From: JBMNGO01 sp050949885 | GTDB lineage: Bacteria > Bacillota > Syntrophomonadia > Syntrophomonadales > Syntrophomonadaceae | Assembly: GCA_050949885.1 (NCBI GenBank) | Contig: JBMNGO010000007.1 | Span: 1-64,000, forward strand | Length of the DNA: 64,000 nt | Direction of reading: 5' to 3' | In this document: in pieces, positions 35,249-44,320 of the stretch | How positions within the stretch are numbered: the first letter of the stretch is position 1 | How the letters are laid out: each line of letters opens with the position of its first letter | The notes under the pieces: model-generated | The model's database searches: none | What the model saw: the letters and a program-made list of their open reading frames with translations, nothing else | Told to the model about the DNA's origin: nothing | Made by a program: the position numbers and the translations under genes

Positions 35249-36100
35249 CTAGGTTTCCGTACAGAATACGATTCCAACGGTCCCAGGACCAACGTGTAAA
35301 CCAATAACCGGGCCGATGGGGAAAGACGCTACCTCCCGGCCATACTCGCGTCCCAGGCAGGCGGCCAGATCCTTGCCAGCATGTTCATCATTAATATGGT
35401 GAACCAGGAGGTGCCGTAAGCCACGCATTTTTACTTCCTGGTTCAACACTTCAGTCATGCGTTTTACAGCTGACCGGGTGCCTCGTACTTTTTCCAGTAG
35501 ATCAGTTATTCCATTATTAACATAGAGTATGGGACGAATTTTTAACAAAGAACCAATTAAAGCTGAAGCTCCGCCAATTCTGCCCCCTTTTTGCAGGTAT
35601 TTTAATGAAGCTGGAACGAAATAAAATTGGACTTTATCCGCAATGTTACGGGCGGCTTCCATTACCTCCTCCATCCTCTTTCCTGCTTGGGCAGCTATTG
35701 CTGCCTCTATGACCTGAAGGCCTAAAGCCATGCAATTGGTTTTGGAATCCAGTATTTCGATTCTTGCCCGGGGATATTTTTCTAGTACCAGTTTTTTAGC
35801 TCTCAAAGCAGAATCATGGGTACCGCTCATTTGAGCGGATATAAAAATCCCCAGGACTTCTTCCCCGCGGGCGACTATTTCTTTGAAAATATTATAAAAA
35901 TCTCCTGGGGCTGGCTGGGAAGAAGTTGGAATTAGATTTTCCCGTTCCATTTTGTCATAAAAATAATCATAAGGAACACTTGTCTCAGCAAATGATTCAT
36001 CTGGAAAATTTACCCGCAGATTTACCACACTAATACCAAGTTTTTCACGAGTGGGCTGATCAATATAGGAAGTGCTGTCAGTTACTAATCTTACCGGCAT
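35249..36100 (-). CDS. DegV family fatty-acid-binding protein
   Basis: A 283-residue DegV protein. Family members bind a fatty acid and some (FakB) present it to the kinase FakA. VTDSTSYID (about 5-13) is the N-terminal signature, SSQPAPGDFYNIF follows, and GPVIGLHVGPGTVGIVF closes the protein. I choose ATG 36100 after cggagga; the longer frame has no RBS. No fakA is nearby. It could feed the neighbouring acyl-CoA synthetase with fatty acid, which is inference only. Confidence 0.93.
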   Translation of the reverse strand: MPVRLVTDSTSYIDQPTREKLGISVVNLRVNFPDESFAETSVPYDYFYDKMERENLIPTSSQPAPGDFYNIFKEIVARGEEVLGIFISAQMSGTHDSALRAKKLVLEKYPRARIEILDSKTNCMALGLQVIEAAIAAQAGKRMEEVMEAARNIADKVQFYFVPASLKYLQKGGRIGGASALIGSLLKIRPILYVNNGITDLLEKVRGTRSAVKRMTEVLNQEVKMRGLRHLLVHHINDEHAGKDLAACLGREYGREVASFPIGPVIGLHVGPGTVGIVFCTET

Positions 36101-36423
36101 AATATTCCTCCGATCTGTGGTTTGTAAAGCCAATTACTACTTATGGTGCAAAACCCATGTAGCAATCAGGGATTTTTTTTCATGGTATTTTAAATGTAAT
36201 CAAAATATCAGTTAAAGAAAAGCCTTAAATATTAAATATGGGCAAATAAACCGAGATGATGCCCTGACAGGATATAAAGATAGTTACCCGCAAAAAATGT
36301 TTAAATTGTGTATAATTTAACCATATGAATTAATAGATAAGGGCCAAGTAAGGGTGACTTTTATTATAAATAGCCGGTTTAAGGCAAATAGGCAACCACA
36401 CTAAAAATTTTGGAGGGGAAAAT
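36101..36423. other. intergenic stretch between degV and the acyl-CoA synthetase
   Basis: Divergent promoters are expected here. TATAAT at 36311-36316 is a good -10 for the rightward acyl-CoA synthetase, without a clear -35. No gene is seen. Confidence 0.5.
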
Positions 36424-38202
36424 GTGAAAAGTAAAGAACTGGCTCGATATCATTTGCATGCCCTGGAATACTTTTCTCAAAACCAGCAGTGCTCCCTGGG
36501 CAGCGTAATTGAACTTCAGGCGCAGGAACAGCCTCGAAAAACGGCTATTATTTTTGCCGAGCAGGTAATTACCTTTGCAGAATTAAACCGCCGTTCTAAC
36601 CAATACAGCCATTTCTTTACTGAGCAGGGGTTTAGAAAAGGGGATACAGTTGCTCTTCTGATGTCCAACCGTCCGGAGTTTCTTATGGCTCTGACAGGTC
36701 TGGCCAAAGCCGGGATCAAGGTGGGGCTTATCAACTGCGAGATGCGGGGTGAGGTTCTGTGCCAGAGTATTAATCTGCTCCAGGCCCGTGGAGTAATTGT
36801 TGGTCATGAGTATCTTGATTTGTACCAGAGTATTGCCAAAAGGGTCAGGCTTTACGCTCCAACCAGAATCTTGGTTGAAACTGAGGACCGGGAAATCAAT
36901 TTGCCACCTGGTTATGAAAATTTATGTGATCATTTACGCCAGGCAAAAGAAGAAAACCCCGAATCAACCAGAGATATATACAGTAACGATGTCCTGGCTT
37001 ATATATACACATCTGGGAATTTTGGTCCCCGTAAGGCGGTAGCTATTCAACACAAACGCTTTTTGCTGGTAGGTCACCAAGCGGGGGCTTTTTGCCACAT
37101 GGGTCCAGATACTGTCCAATATGTAGCTGTACCCCTATATATGAATATTGGGCTCAATCTATGTTTTGGAGGACTGGTTGTTAATGGCTGTACCATGGTA
37201 TTAAAGAAACGATTCTCGGTTAGCCAGTTTTGGGCAGATGTAAAGAAATATCAGATAAACTACCTGGTAGGCGTCGGGGAAATGTGCCGCTACTTATTGA
37301 GCATGCCGGAGAATAATGATGACAAAAATAATTCTCTCCAAGTAGTAATCTGTAATGGCCTTGCTCCGGAATTAATGGAGCCCTTTCGCCAACGTTTTAA
37401 TGTCGAACATATTATCGAAATATATGGCACAACTGAAAATGTGGGGTTTTTTATCAATCACCAGGAAATTCCCGGCATGTGCGGTAACTTAACCCTGGGC
37501 GGGGTCCGGCAGGGAGAGGTGGTTCGTTGTGATTCCGATGATACCAATCAGTTGTTAAGGGATAAGGACGGCAAGGCGATTAAGTGTTTGCCTGGAGAAA
37601 CCGGGGTATTGCTCTGTGAGATAAACAATATAAGCGGTTTTACCGGATACCTAGGAGACCCGGAGGCTTCTGCCAGCAAAATTATCTACAATGTTTTCAA
37701 TGAAGGTGATTCTTACTTAAATACCCATGACCTGGTGCAGCTCCATTACGGTGATTACATTTCATTTGTTGATCGGCTGGGGAATACCTATCGGTGGAAA
37801 GGAAAAACCGTTTCTGCAGATCAGGTGGCCGATGTTATTTTGAAATTCTTTGGCCCCGTTGAGGATGCTGTTGTATACGGGGTAAAGGTTCCCCATACCG
37901 AAGGACGATGCGGAATGGCTGTATTAAAACTATTGGAAGGTGAAAAACTTAATTGGCCCAAGTTTGTTGATTATTTGGACCGCCGTATGCCTGAGCATGC
38001 ACGGCCGGTCTTTTTGCGCATCATTACTCAACTCGAGGGAATGGAATTGCTGGAAAAATATAAGCCCGACCTTAAACGGCAAGGTTATTCACCTGTATTG
38101 ATATCAGATCCCTTATACTATTTTAACCTGGAAAAGAGTACTTATTGCCCTCTAACCCTGGAGGTTTACGAATCAATTCAGGAAGGGAGAATCAGGCTCT
38201 AA
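36424..38202 (+). CDS. AMP-dependent acyl-CoA synthetase, FATP/FadD6-like
   Basis: A 592-residue ANL-family ligase that would activate a fatty acid with ATP and CoA. The adenylation P-loop reads YTSGNFGPRKAV (about 196-207): the usual SGTTG threonines are replaced by Asn and Phe, while the Lys is kept. IEIYGTTENVGF (about 336-347) is the A5 motif, and the C-terminal KYKPDLKRQGY carries the A10 lysine region. GNPRGE-like INCEMRGEVL points to the FATP subfamily. GTG start after ggagggg. The PhaC-like gene follows 47 bp later in the same operon. Confidence 0.9.
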   Translation: MKSKELARYHLHALEYFSQNQQCSLGSVIELQAQEQPRKTAIIFAEQVITFAELNRRSNQYSHFFTEQGFRKGDTVALLMSNRPEFLMALTGLAKAGIKVGLINCEMRGEVLCQSINLLQARGVIVGHEYLDLYQSIAKRVRLYAPTRILVETEDREINLPPGYENLCDHLRQAKEENPESTRDIYSNDVLAYIYTSGNFGPRKAVAIQHKRFLLVGHQAGAFCHMGPDTVQYVAVPLYMNIGLNLCFGGLVVNGCTMVLKKRFSVSQFWADVKKYQINYLVGVGEMCRYLLSMPENNDDKNNSLQVVICNGLAPELMEPFRQRFNVEHIIEIYGTTENVGFFINHQEIPGMCGNLTLGGVRQGEVVRCDSDDTNQLLRDKDGKAIKCLPGETGVLLCEINNISGFTGYLGDPEASASKIIYNVFNEGDSYLNTHDLVQLHYGDYISFVDRLGNTYRWKGKTVSADQVADVILKFFGPVEDAVVYGVKVPHTEGRCGMAVLKLLEGEKLNWPKFVDYLDRRMPEHARPVFLRIITQLEGMELLEKYKPDLKRQGYSPVLISDPLYYFNLEKSTYCPLTLEVYESIQEGRIRL

Positions 38203-38249
38203 TATTATGGTCCATTAGGACCAGGGCGGCCAATGAAGGAGGAAAAGGT

Positions 38250-39368
38250 ATGAAGTCATTAAAGGATCGTCATAAAAGTTTACTTGATACATGGTATCAA
38301 TACTGGGAACAAACCCCTTATTTTCGGTATTTGGACTACTCCCAGCGTTACCTGGACATAATTGGGCAGACTCTAAATCCACAAACCGACTGGGCAACTC
38401 CCAATCAGATTATTTACCAGCATCAAACCTTATGTTTAAGACATTTTCCCAACCAACGGCAGGATAAAAACAAACGCCCAATACTAATATTACCCCCACA
38501 GGCTGGGCATCATTCTAACCTGGCTGATTATTCTCCGGCTCAGAGCTTGGTTAGAGTATTCCACCGCTATGGATTTGACGTTTATGTTTGCCAGTGGCTA
38601 TCTGCTACTCCAAAGTATAAAGACCTTGGTATTAATGACTATATTAGACTGACGGATGAGGCCGTTGAAGAAATTCGCCAGCGTACCGGGGTTTACAAAA
38701 TACACCTTATTGGTCAGTGTCAGGGCGGTTGGCAGGCTGCTATTTATACGTCCCTTTATCAGGAAAAAATAGCCACCCTGGTCACAGCTGCAGCTCCGAT
38801 TGACGTGAAGGCAGCTCCTTCAGATATTGTTGAAAATGCCCAGGCTCCTATGGAATTCTTTGAGTTCCTGGTGGCAACCGGTAATGGCCTTATGAATGGT
38901 AAGTATATTCTGTGGGGTTTTAAGCAGATGCAGGCGGAAGAACATTTCTTTAGAAAATACCTGGAGCTTTGGAAAATGGTAAAAGAAGAGAATGAAGAAT
39001 ATATCAAAAGATTCCTTCATTTTGAAAATTGGTACGAGTATACCCAATATCTGCCCGGCAGATTCTATCTGGAAATAATAAAAAACATTTTTAAGGAAAA
39101 CAATTTGACCAAGCCGGGAAGTTTTTCTCTCGATGGCAGGCCGATTGATTTACGCAATATAAATTGTCCGGTTATTATAATGGCAGGTGCAACCGACCAT
39201 ATTACTCCGCCGGCTCAAGCTTTTGCCCTGAAGAACTATATTAGTACCAACAAAGATGATGTAATCGAGATACTCACTGGCGGGGGACATATTGGTACTC
39301 TTATGGGAACCGAAGCTCTCCGTGAGGATTGGACTGCAGTCAGTGAAGTTTTAATCTTATCAGTGTAA
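38250..39368 (+). CDS. PhaC/PHA-depolymerase-like alpha/beta hydrolase
   Basis: A 372-residue alpha/beta-hydrolase of the polyhydroxyalkanoate synthase/depolymerase superfamily. The nucleophile box is GQCQGGW (Cys, about 156-162), the acid is in GATDHITPP (about 313-321) and the His in GGGHIG (about 341-346). The cysteine box resembles PhaC and DUF3141 proteins; the length and lack of PhaE/PhaR partners leave synthase versus hydrolase open. ATG 38250 follows gaaggagg. Operon partner of the acyl-CoA synthetase, so an acyl-CoA substrate is plausible. Confidence 0.78.
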   Translation: MKSLKDRHKSLLDTWYQYWEQTPYFRYLDYSQRYLDIIGQTLNPQTDWATPNQIIYQHQTLCLRHFPNQRQDKNKRPILILPPQAGHHSNLADYSPAQSLVRVFHRYGFDVYVCQWLSATPKYKDLGINDYIRLTDEAVEEIRQRTGVYKIHLIGQCQGGWQAAIYTSLYQEKIATLVTAAAPIDVKAAPSDIVENAQAPMEFFEFLVATGNGLMNGKYILWGFKQMQAEEHFFRKYLELWKMVKEENEEYIKRFLHFENWYEYTQYLPGRFYLEIIKNIFKENNLTKPGSFSLDGRPIDLRNINCPVIIMAGATDHITPPAQAFALKNYISTNKDDVIEILTGGGHIGTLMGTEALREDWTAVSEVLILSV

Positions 39369-39410
39369 TCTAATGGCAGTTCTAAAGTGGGGGTAAGGTT
39401 TAGGACAAGT

Positions 39411-40673
39411 TTAGCAGTTTTCAGAAACATATTTATCTTTTTTCTCAATAATAGTCTCTTTAGCAATCATGCCAAACAGAATTACAATTACGAAAAGCAT
39501 TCCGGCGGTAATGTGAAAGGGAAGGGCTAACCCATACAGATCTTTTAAATAACCGCAGCCCAACGGCCCTATAACCCATCCTAAGTCACTTATGGCTCTG
39601 AAGGCCGCCAGGGTGCTTTCGTAATCATCTTTAAAAGCAAGGTCGGCCACATAAGCGGTGGGGACAGGACCCCCGATTCCTCTGCCCAAACCCAGAATTA
39701 CAGAACTCAATATGAAAAACCAGTAGCTCATGCTATGGGCAAACATGACCAGACCCAATGCTGCAATAATACCACCAGGTACTATTAATTTCTTTCTTCC
39801 TACTTTGTCAGAAATACTTCCAGCAAAAGGTGTCAGGCAAAACTGCATGACAGCTATTATAGTAAGCCCAATTCCTACTTGGGAAGAACTAATTGACAGC
39901 AGTTCGTAACCCACGAGAGGGATCAAAGTGGTTTGAGTTCCCCCTACAGTAATCAAGGTAAGCAAAGCGACCAGACAGGCCAGGATAAAGTTTTTATTAT
40001 ATATAAAATTGCTGGAGCTTTTCGCTTTGGTGGTTGAATGGGCATATGACCAGGCTGCTGTGGTTTCGGCAGGAATGCGAAGAAAAACTGCTATACCGGT
40101 TAGAAGAGCCGCCAGGGCATAGGAAATAAAGACTGCATTGAATCCCAGATATTCTCCCATTAATCCACCAAAAGAGGGACCCAAACTAGTTCCAATAAGG
40201 GCTGCCGCCCAAAAGAAACTGATATACAAACCACGGTTAGAAGGCTTGCTTAATTCTGCCAAGACGATGAGAGCTGTTACACTGTACCCGGCAGTTCCAG
40301 CTCCTTGCATAATGCGCCAGATTATTAACTGCCAGTAGGAGGTTGTCAAACAGCAGCCAATGGCACTGATAAAAACGACCAGTGGAGAACCAACCAAAAG
40401 AAGGCGCCGACCCAAATGCTTAGAAATCTTGCCGGCCGGAATGTCCATTAGGACTCGGGCTGTACCAAAAGCTGTAACTGCCAAGCCCATGGCAGTTCCT
40501 ATGGCCTTTTCTTGAACCCCCAGGGTAGCTATGAATTTAGGCAGAATGGGAACCAAGAAGGTTAACCCCATCATCAGCAAGATTTCTCCAGCACAGAGGA
40601 GAAGGATAATTCCATTACTCCAGATATTTTCTTTATCATCGGTACTTTCTGCCTCTGCGGCATATTCAGTCAC
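39411..40673 (-). CDS. MFS transporter
   Basis: A 420-residue major facilitator with twelve membrane segments, likely drug or metabolite export. The loop 2-3 motif has GTARVLMDIPAGKISKHLGR (about 69-88) and the second half SDKVGRKKL (about 281-289). GTG start after aaggaga. The first 16 residues are acidic and cytosolic. It converges with the PhaC-like gene with 42 bp between. Substrate unknown. Confidence 0.92.
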   Translation of the reverse strand: MTEYAAEAESTDDKENIWSNGIILLLCAGEILLMMGLTFLVPILPKFIATLGVQEKAIGTAMGLAVTAFGTARVLMDIPAGKISKHLGRRLLLVGSPLVVFISAIGCCLTTSYWQLIIWRIMQGAGTAGYSVTALIVLAELSKPSNRGLYISFFWAAALIGTSLGPSFGGLMGEYLGFNAVFISYALAALLTGIAVFLRIPAETTAAWSYAHSTTKAKSSSNFIYNKNFILACLVALLTLITVGGTQTTLIPLVGYELLSISSSQVGIGLTIIAVMQFCLTPFAGSISDKVGRKKLIVPGGIIAALGLVMFAHSMSYWFFILSSVILGLGRGIGGPVPTAYVADLAFKDDYESTLAAFRAISDLGWVIGPLGCGYLKDLYGLALPFHITAGMLFVIVILFGMIAKETIIEKKDKYVSENC

Positions 40674-40822
40674 AAAACCGATCTCCTTAATTATAATGTT
40701 TAATTATACCTTTAATGAGAATAATTTGCTTCAATTTGTTTTAAGTTGGCAATACTAAATCCGGGACTTGACAGGCTGGTGTAAAATTGTTTTAAGTTTT
40801 GATAGGCAGGTGCAGTTTTTTT

Positions 40823-41701
40823 ATGATTTTTCCCATCAGTAAAGATTTGTATCTGGTTTACGCACCTAACGGGGCCAAATTTCCATACTGCCATTGCTTG
40901 CTGGTTGATGGCGATGTTAAAGTACTCTTTGATACCGGTTGTGGTGAGGAAGACTTGGCCGTGTTAAAAGAATTAAAACCCGACATTATAATTAATACCC
41001 ACTATCATGAAGATCACATTTTGCATAATGCCGATTTTCCCGAAAGCAGAATCTGGGCTCATCGATTAGATGCCCCGGCCATAAGTTCAAGAGAGGCTTT
41101 CAAAGAATACTTTGGGTTTACTGCATTTGATAAAGACCAGTTGGGGGAGGAGTTCCTTGATTATGTGCAATTGCAGCCAACCCCTGTAGATCGTGAACTT
41201 GAGAACGGGGATGTTTTAGATTTTGGGCGTCTTAAGTTTAGAGTGGTGCATGCTCCAGGACATTCTGCCGGCCATTGCGCATTTCATTTAGAAGAAAATA
41301 ATACCCTGCTAACTGGAGATATTGATCTGTCTAATTTTGGACCCTGGTATGGAAATGTGTCCAGCGACCTGGAAGATTTTATTCAGTCGATAAAAAAATG
41401 TCAGGAAATAAACCCCGATTTTTTGATTTCTTCTCATAAAGGAATTATAGCCGATAATATTCAAGAAAGACTACAAAAGTATCTTGATATTATTTTCCAG
41501 AGGGAAGAAAAGATCTTAAGAGCTTTGGAAACACCTCTAACCCTGGACCAATTGGCTGCCAAAAGGATCTTTTACGGCGACCGCTTTCAAGGCAATGAGC
41601 TCTATGGGTTAATGGAAAAAATAGCAATTACCAAACATCTGGAAAAGCTCATGCGCCTGGGTGAAATAGAAAAGGATACCGAAGTATATTTCAGGAAGTA
41701 G
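40823..41701 (+). CDS. metallo-beta-lactamase fold hydrolase
   Basis: A 292-residue MBL-fold enzyme. The metal-binding motif reads NTHYHEDHI (HxHxDH, about 58-66), followed by HAPGHSAGHC (about 143-152) and LLTGDIDLSNFG. The C-terminal helical domain (about 215-292) matches LACTB2-like members. ATG 40823 is preferred over TTG 40799; the RBS (ggcaggtg) sits about 11 bases upstream, a long spacing. Substrate unknown, thioester or nuclease activity are both seen in relatives. Confidence 0.88.
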   Translation: MIFPISKDLYLVYAPNGAKFPYCHCLLVDGDVKVLFDTGCGEEDLAVLKELKPDIIINTHYHEDHILHNADFPESRIWAHRLDAPAISSREAFKEYFGFTAFDKDQLGEEFLDYVQLQPTPVDRELENGDVLDFGRLKFRVVHAPGHSAGHCAFHLEENNTLLTGDIDLSNFGPWYGNVSSDLEDFIQSIKKCQEINPDFLISSHKGIIADNIQERLQKYLDIIFQREEKILRALETPLTLDQLAAKRIFYGDRFQGNELYGLMEKIAITKHLEKLMRLGEIEKDTEVYFRK

Positions 41702-42038
41702 TTCCCATTATATTTAAGTAAAAAAAGCAGTAATAACTCGCAAAAGGCAGCTTTCAAGACAAAATTCGACTTTATCCTATGAAAATGTCGAATTTTCATT
41801 CTTGCCTAAAGGCTTGTGAAAAGATTATCATGAGATTGAGAAAAGGATCACAAAAGAAAGATCTATAAAGAGTTGTGAAAAGTTGCACAAATTTTTCAAA
41901 TGAAATTAATAAAGGGTTTAAAACCAAGTCACGGTTTTTAATATGTGAAAAAAATAATTTTCACAAAAGAGGGTTGGAATGCAGGAGGATGAACATTAGC
42001 GGATGAAGAGTTAAGGTTTGGCTAAGGAGGGATCAGCA
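41702..42038. other. AT-rich regulatory stretch with repeated TGTGAAAA words
   Basis: It holds an inverted repeat aaaattcgac/gtcgaatttt (about 41759-41797), which may terminate the upstream gene, and three gtgaaaa words. No gene. The RBS aaggaggg of the next gene is at its right end. Confidence 0.5.
41944..41965. promoter_or_regulatory. 22-bp palindrome, candidate operator
   Basis: TGTGAAAA and TTTTCACA are perfect 8-bp arms around aaataa, about 75 bp upstream of the start of the unknown gene at 42039. Further TTGTGAAAA words occur in the preceding 150 bp, which suggests a regulator site. The arms look CRP/FNR-like (TGTGA-TCACA) but the spacing is larger. Confidence 0.45.
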
Positions 42039-42377
42039 ATGGCAGTACCAGTAGAATTTGCGAGAGTAAAGTACGGAATTGTTGCAGTAAATGCGGGAGT
42101 TACCCGGAAAAAATGGGAAACAGCAGCCAAGGCTTTTGCCAACATCTACAGGAATTGGTGCATATTTAAAGTTCAAGCAGGACGGGTAGATATGAGGTTG
42201 GTAAAATGGACGGAAATTGCCATCCTTGATTTGGAGCGCGCGATTGCGAATAAACATTTAGAGGTAGCACTTACTAAAGGAGCTGTGGTACTAAATAACC
42301 TTCATAAGCTTGAGAATATTATTAACGGAACCGGCAGGAAGACATTTGTTGAACTTAATCATAATATAGCTATCTAG
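42039..42377 (+). CDS. hypothetical protein
   Basis: A 112-residue basic protein that I do not recognise. No signal peptide or membrane segment. The N-terminus MAVPVEFARVKYGIVAVNAG is hydrophobic, and the rest is mixed helical. ATG 42039 follows aaggaggg at ideal spacing; the longer frame from 42018 lacks one. A strong terminator 18 bp after the stop supports a single-gene transcript. A palindrome upstream suggests regulation. Confidence 0.75.
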   Translation: MAVPVEFARVKYGIVAVNAGVTRKKWETAAKAFANIYRNWCIFKVQAGRVDMRLVKWTEIAILDLERAIANKHLEVALTKGAVVLNNLHKLENIINGTGRKTFVELNHNIAI

Positions 42378-42394
42378 CGTCATAGGCTACATAC

Positions 42395-42423
42395 ATGATC
42401 CCCCCAGGGGGATCATTTTTTTT
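42395..42423 (+). terminator. intrinsic terminator
   Basis: atgatcccc and ggggatcat form a 9-bp perfect stem with a tight loop, followed by eight T. Confidence 0.9.
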
Positions 42424-42735
42424 GAGTAAGGCTTCTGGAATAGTATAGTAGTTTTTGTAATACCGCAAATATTTGCAAGCTATTTACTTTGCTGAAACGC
42501 AGTATTTCCATATTTAAGCTTCTATTAGCATTCCCAGGCAATAATACATTTTTATGGAGAAGAGCCGGAAATAGCCTCTATGCTTAAAAATACTAAACCT
42601 CAAGGAACATATTCTTTTATCTATTAAATCATATTTCTTTTTATCGGTTAGTGCTTTTGTACGAGCTTTGCCAAATAACTGATTTAATAATAATATGGCA
42701 ATGGCAATAGTGAATAGTTACGGTGAGGTGAAATA
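42424..42735. other. intergenic stretch before sleB
   Basis: AT-rich, no gene or hairpin seen. It should hold a sporulation-type promoter for the cortex hydrolase, but no confident sigma-factor match is visible. The RBS ggtgaggtg is at its right end. Confidence 0.45.
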
Positions 42736-43428
42736 ATGCATAGAAGGAAATTAACGGCATTTTGCTTTTTATTCTTTTTTGTTGCATCTCTGATTGGTTT
42801 GGTCCAGCCTGTATCTGCTCAACTAGGGGACCAGCTGTTGGTGCCAGGTATGCGGGGCAACGATGTGCAGGAATTACAAAGACATTTGCTGACTCTTGGA
42901 TATGCGGCTGGACAGGTTGATGGTATCTTTGGGAATCAGACTTTACAGGCAGTAAGAGAGTTTCAGGCTAATAACGGGCTGACAGTTGACGGAAAAGTTG
43001 GAGTGCATACTGCTAATGCTATTTTGCAAAAGGTAAATCAAAATCAAGGGACTGTTTCTCGGGGATTAAAGATATCCGGACAGGACCGATATAATCTGGC
43101 CCGGTTAGTTTATGGCGAAGCACGTGGAGAGTCCTTTGAAGGACAGGTAGCTGTGGCTGCGGTTGCATTAAATCGTCTGCAGTCTGGTAAGTTTGGCAAT
43201 AGCCTGCAGCAAGTGATATTCCAGCCAGGTGCTTTTACAGCTGTATCAGACAAGCAGTTTTATCTTACACCTGATGCTAATGCCTACCAGGCTGCTGATG
43301 CGGCTCTGCGCGGCTGGGATCCTACTAATGGTGCCATCTATTATTGGAACCCGGCAACTGCAACCAGCAAATGGGTCTGGAGCCGGACGATAATTAAGAG
43401 AATAGGCAAACATGTTTTTGCCATCTAA
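42736..43428 (+). CDS. sleB: spore cortex-lytic enzyme SleB-like
   Basis: A 230-residue exported lytic transglycosylase for cortex breakdown in germination. Signal peptide about 1-32 (VSAQ). PG_binding_1 domain about 38-98 (MRGNDVQELQRHL, GIFGNQTLQAVREFQ). The Hydrolase_2 domain spans about 115-230 with the catalytic Glu in VYGEARGE (about 131-138) and AAVALNRL, ending in RTIIKRIGKHVF. No ypeB partner is adjacent, which is unusual for sleB in Bacillus. CwlJ-like or general wall enzymes share the domain. Confidence 0.88.
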   Translation: MHRRKLTAFCFLFFFVASLIGLVQPVSAQLGDQLLVPGMRGNDVQELQRHLLTLGYAAGQVDGIFGNQTLQAVREFQANNGLTVDGKVGVHTANAILQKVNQNQGTVSRGLKISGQDRYNLARLVYGEARGESFEGQVAVAAVALNRLQSGKFGNSLQQVIFQPGAFTAVSDKQFYLTPDANAYQAADAALRGWDPTNGAIYYWNPATATSKWVWSRTIIKRIGKHVFAI

Positions 43429-43436
43429 TCTGAATC

Positions 43437-43460
43437 AAGGGCATCTTCCAAGATGCCCTT
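43437..43460. terminator. bidirectional terminator hairpin
   Basis: aagggcatc and gatgccctt pair around ttccaa, between the convergent sleB and enoyl-CoA hydratase genes. Little poly-T. Confidence 0.65.
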
Positions 43461-43467
43461 GGTAACA

Positions 43468-44211
43468 TCATTTATCAAAAAACCTATCAATACGGCCTTT
43501 ATATTCATTAGTCATAAGTACTCTAAAAAGTTCACCTTTTTCTACTTTTAAGCCCTCTTCCAGCGGGAGGTCATATCCTGAATTAATCGCTTGCTTAACT
43601 GCCCTTACCGCGCTAGGGGACTTTGTAGCGATTAGCCTGGCAAGTTCGATAGCTTCCTTAAGTGCTTGCCCCGGTGAAGATACGAGTTGTGCTATTCTGC
43701 GCTCTTTCGCTTCAGGAGCACTGATGAGTCTGGCGCTGAAAAGCATCTCCTTGGCAGTACCAATTCCTGACAGACGGGATAGCCTCTGGGTGCAGAAGAC
43801 CAAGCCCAAATTTACACCGGTAGTGCCTAAACGAGCCTGGGGATCCAATATTCTAATGTCTGCGCAAAGGGCCAATTCAAAGCCTCCACCAATGGCATCC
43901 CCGTTCACTGCTGCTATTACAGGAACTGGGGTGTTTTGAACCAGTTCCAATAAAGAATAGATTTTATCGAACAGTGCCTCGTTTTCCTCAGCATTATTAT
44001 TTCTAAGTTCCCTGAGATTTAATCCAGCGCTGAAGATCTTGTCCCTTCCGCATAGTATTACTGCATTAACACCTCCCGTGCTTATATGACTGAAGATTTC
44101 GGTCAGTTCACTGACCATATCCTCGGAAAGGGCATTTACCGGGGGATTGTTCAAAAACAAAATGCGGTATTGGCCGTGGTCTTCAATGTCTACCATTTTT
44201 CTTGATGCCAT
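43468..44211 (-). CDS. enoyl-CoA hydratase/isomerase family protein
   Basis: A 247-residue crotonase-fold enzyme. The first oxyanion-hole motif is FSAGLNLREL (about 60-69) and the second GDAIGGGFELALCAD (about 104-118). At the usual Glu positions, GTTGVNLGLVFC does not show the standard EVxLGL glutamate pattern, so the reaction may be isomerase- or hydrolase-like rather than hydration. ATG 44211 follows gaggagggt. It reads leftward beside the IclR regulator and may belong to the same pathway. Confidence 0.87.
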   Translation of the reverse strand: MASRKMVDIEDHGQYRILFLNNPPVNALSEDMVSELTEIFSHISTGGVNAVILCGRDKIFSAGLNLRELRNNNAEENEALFDKIYSLLELVQNTPVPVIAAVNGDAIGGGFELALCADIRILDPQARLGTTGVNLGLVFCTQRLSRLSGIGTAKEMLFSARLISAPEAKERRIAQLVSSPGQALKEAIELARLIATKSPSAVRAVKQAINSGYDLPLEEGLKVEKGELFRVLMTNEYKGRIDRFFDK

Positions 44212-44320
44212 GTCCACCCTCCTCAAGAACTAAACCCTATAATAATAGTAATGGTAAACAATCCCATATGCACATTAGAGGTCTGCCAGTTAAAAGCTAT
44301 TCCGACAAGGTTAATACAGT

